Below are positions 53,781 to 54,933 of a DNA stretch of 54,933 bases, piece after piece. Position numbers and translations under genes: made by a program. The notes under the pieces were generated by a model. That model did no database searches. It was not told the origin of the DNA and saw only the letters and a list, made by a program, of their open reading frames with translations. Position 1 is the stretch's first letter. Every line of letters begins with the position of its first letter. This DNA is from Bacteroidaceae bacterium (GTDB lineage: Bacteria; Bacteroidota; Bacteroidia; Bacteroidales; Bacteroidaceae): contig JAGCVH010000037.1 in assembly GCA_017962495.1 (NCBI GenBank), positions 1-54,933 on the forward strand. Reading direction: 5' to 3'.

Positions 53781-54884
53781 ATGGAACAAGACCAATTGAA
53801 AACCATCGTTTCGCAGTTTGCCATCAACGGCACCATCAGCGAAATCAAGCCCTTAGGTGAGGGTCTGATCAATGACACTTACAAGGTGATTACTGCCGAG
53901 GCGAGCGAGCCCGACTATGTGCTCCAGCGCGTCAATCACCATGTTTTCCCCGATGTGGATATGGTCATGCGCAACATCGAGGCCGTAACCAACCACATCC
54001 GCATGAAACTCACAGAAGCTGGCGAGGACGACATCGAACGCAAGGTTCTGCGCTTCATCCCCGTCAAGGACGGTGGCAAACTCTACACCATCATCGACGG
54101 CAACTATTGGCGTCTGATGGTTTTCATCCCCAATGCCATCACCAAGCAAGCCGTCGACCCCGACAGCAGTCGCCATGCTGGTCGAGCCTTCGGACGCTTC
54201 CAGGCCATGCTTGCCGACATTCCCGTAGAGTTGGGCGAAACCATCAAGGACTTCCACAACATGGAGTTCCGTCTCGAGCAACTGCGTGAGGTTGTGGCTA
54301 AAGACCCCGTAGGTCGCGTGAGCGAGCCTCAGGTACAGCGTCTGCTTCAGGAAATCGATGCCCGTGCCTACGAGATGACCAAAGCCGAACGCATGGGACG
54401 CGAGGGTATCCTGCCCAAGCGCGTGTGTCACTGCGACACGAAGGTCAACAACATGATGTTTAACGACCGCGACGAAGTGCTCTGCGTCATCGACCTCGAC
54501 ACCGTGATGCCCAACTTCATCTTCTCTGACTACGGCGACTTCCTGCGCACTGCCGCCAACACCGTTGCAGAGGACAATGCCGACATGTCGGCCGTGCAGT
54601 TCCGTATGGACATCTTCAAGGCCTTTACCGATGGTTATCTGGAGTCGGCACGCTCCTTCCTACTGCCCGTTGAAATAGAGAACCTGCCCTATGCCACAGC
54701 ACTCTTCCCCTACATGCAGTGCGTGCGTTTCCTCTGGGACTATCTCTCTGGCGACAAGTACTGGAAGTGCCAATATCCCGACCACAATTTTGTGCGTGCC
54801 AATAACCAATTCCACCTTTTGAAGAGCGTTGAGGCCCATTTCCCACAGATGGAAGCCTTCATCAGGGAATGTCTGGAGGTGTAG
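53781..54884 (+). CDS. Aminoglycoside phosphotransferase-family sugar kinase, NahK-like
   Basis: A 367-residue kinase of the protein-kinase-like APH family. N-terminal PLGEGLINDTYKVITA (glycine-rich loop) and DYVLQRVNHHVFPDVDMVMR, catalytic loop HCDTKVNNMMF and metal site VIDLDTVMPNF, then DYGDFLRTAANTVAEDN. The pattern matches N-acetylhexosamine 1-kinase (NahK) and related Bacteroidetes enzymes that phosphorylate GlcNAc or GalNAc in salvage. Substrate is inferred from the family and from the GH20 gene nearby. Complete at the right edge. Confidence 0.85.
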   Translation: MEQDQLKTIVSQFAINGTISEIKPLGEGLINDTYKVITAEASEPDYVLQRVNHHVFPDVDMVMRNIEAVTNHIRMKLTEAGEDDIERKVLRFIPVKDGGKLYTIIDGNYWRLMVFIPNAITKQAVDPDSSRHAGRAFGRFQAMLADIPVELGETIKDFHNMEFRLEQLREVVAKDPVGRVSEPQVQRLLQEIDARAYEMTKAERMGREGILPKRVCHCDTKVNNMMFNDRDEVLCVIDLDTVMPNFIFSDYGDFLRTAANTVAEDNADMSAVQFRMDIFKAFTDGYLESARSFLLPVEIENLPYATALFPYMQCVRFLWDYLSGDKYWKCQYPDHNFVRANNQFHLLKSVEAHFPQMEAFIRECLEV

Positions 54885-54907
54885 AAAAGGGCGTAAAACC
54901 CAATTTT

Positions 54908-54933
54908 GCCACATGCCACATGCCACATGCCAC
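54908..54933. repeat. 7-bp tandem repeat (GCCACAT) at the window edge
   Basis: Three full GCCACAT units and a partial fourth at 54908-54933, cut by the end of the window. Confidence 0.8.

Overview
The window looks like chromosomal DNA of a member of the Bacteroidales, most likely Prevotellaceae (Prevotella or a close relative). This is inferred from several things. Many genes have the Bacteroidetes-type -7 box TAnnTTTG and no clear Shine-Dalgarno sequence. Secreted proteins end in short tails of the type 'YDLSGRRV...GLYIVNGKKVLVK'. A PorZ-like type IX secretion protein is present. There is a BT4734/DUF3987 plus HU plus smalltalk module, and several GH43/GH20/GH-D-like glycosidases. No database search was possible; family names rest on motifs read by eye.

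Layout. 1-5.0 kb: housekeeping genes (DUF349 tail, tRNA-Gln, rsfS, ftsH, cdsA, cation-efflux CDF). 5.0-7.5 kb: a 22-bp-period repeat and a secreted GH-D-like glycosidase. 7.7-13.5 kb: a 5.7-kb AT-richer integrative element in the 3' end of tRNA-Leu(CAA), bounded by a perfect 17-bp direct repeat. It holds a large serine recombinase, a resolvase, an XRE regulator, a cassette of very small membrane proteins with a PspC protein, a NUMOD3 protein and a rolling-circle-type Rep. 13.6-19.0 kb: a leftward operon of VTC-type polyphosphate polymerase, DUF4956, DUF2490, a small secreted protein, a Cthe_2159-like beta-helix protein and a GH43. 19.1-20.9 kb: frr and rsgA, the latter carrying in-frame repeat DNA.

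21-37 kb: an accessory region. A P5-like protein, a DUF3987 primase-like protein, a Rha regulator and two unknown proteins lead into a complete type I restriction-modification operon, hsdM - broN - membrane ORF - hsdS - broN-Fic - hsdR, followed by a stand-alone RNA polymerase alpha-CTD-like protein. Then comes about 1 kb of non-coding DNA with inverted 8-bp repeat arrays around a nearly pure A/T block and a cloverleaf-like structured segment, followed by an HU-like protein and a 39-aa smalltalk protein.

37-55 kb: a GH43, an S24/LexA-like repressor with a likely self-operator, leuS, two YitT-family membrane proteins, an rdgB-porZ open reading frame fused without a stop, aroQ, an O-methyltransferase, rbfA, a LolC/E-type permease, a GH20 hexosaminidase, an anaerobic sulfatase-maturating enzyme and a NahK-like sugar kinase. 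The last three suggest use of sulfated, N-acetylhexosamine-containing host glycans.

A theme across the window is dispersed, hairpin-rich repeat DNA that sits between genes and in places has entered coding sequences in frame. The strongest unusual items are the iteron-like 8-bp arrays with the cloverleaf segment, the Bro-N/Fic/alpha-CTD-decorated restriction operon with a 16-bp duplication at the hsdS start, the RdgB-PorZ fusion, the attachment site that changes the recombinase C-terminus, and the modular hairpin repeats.
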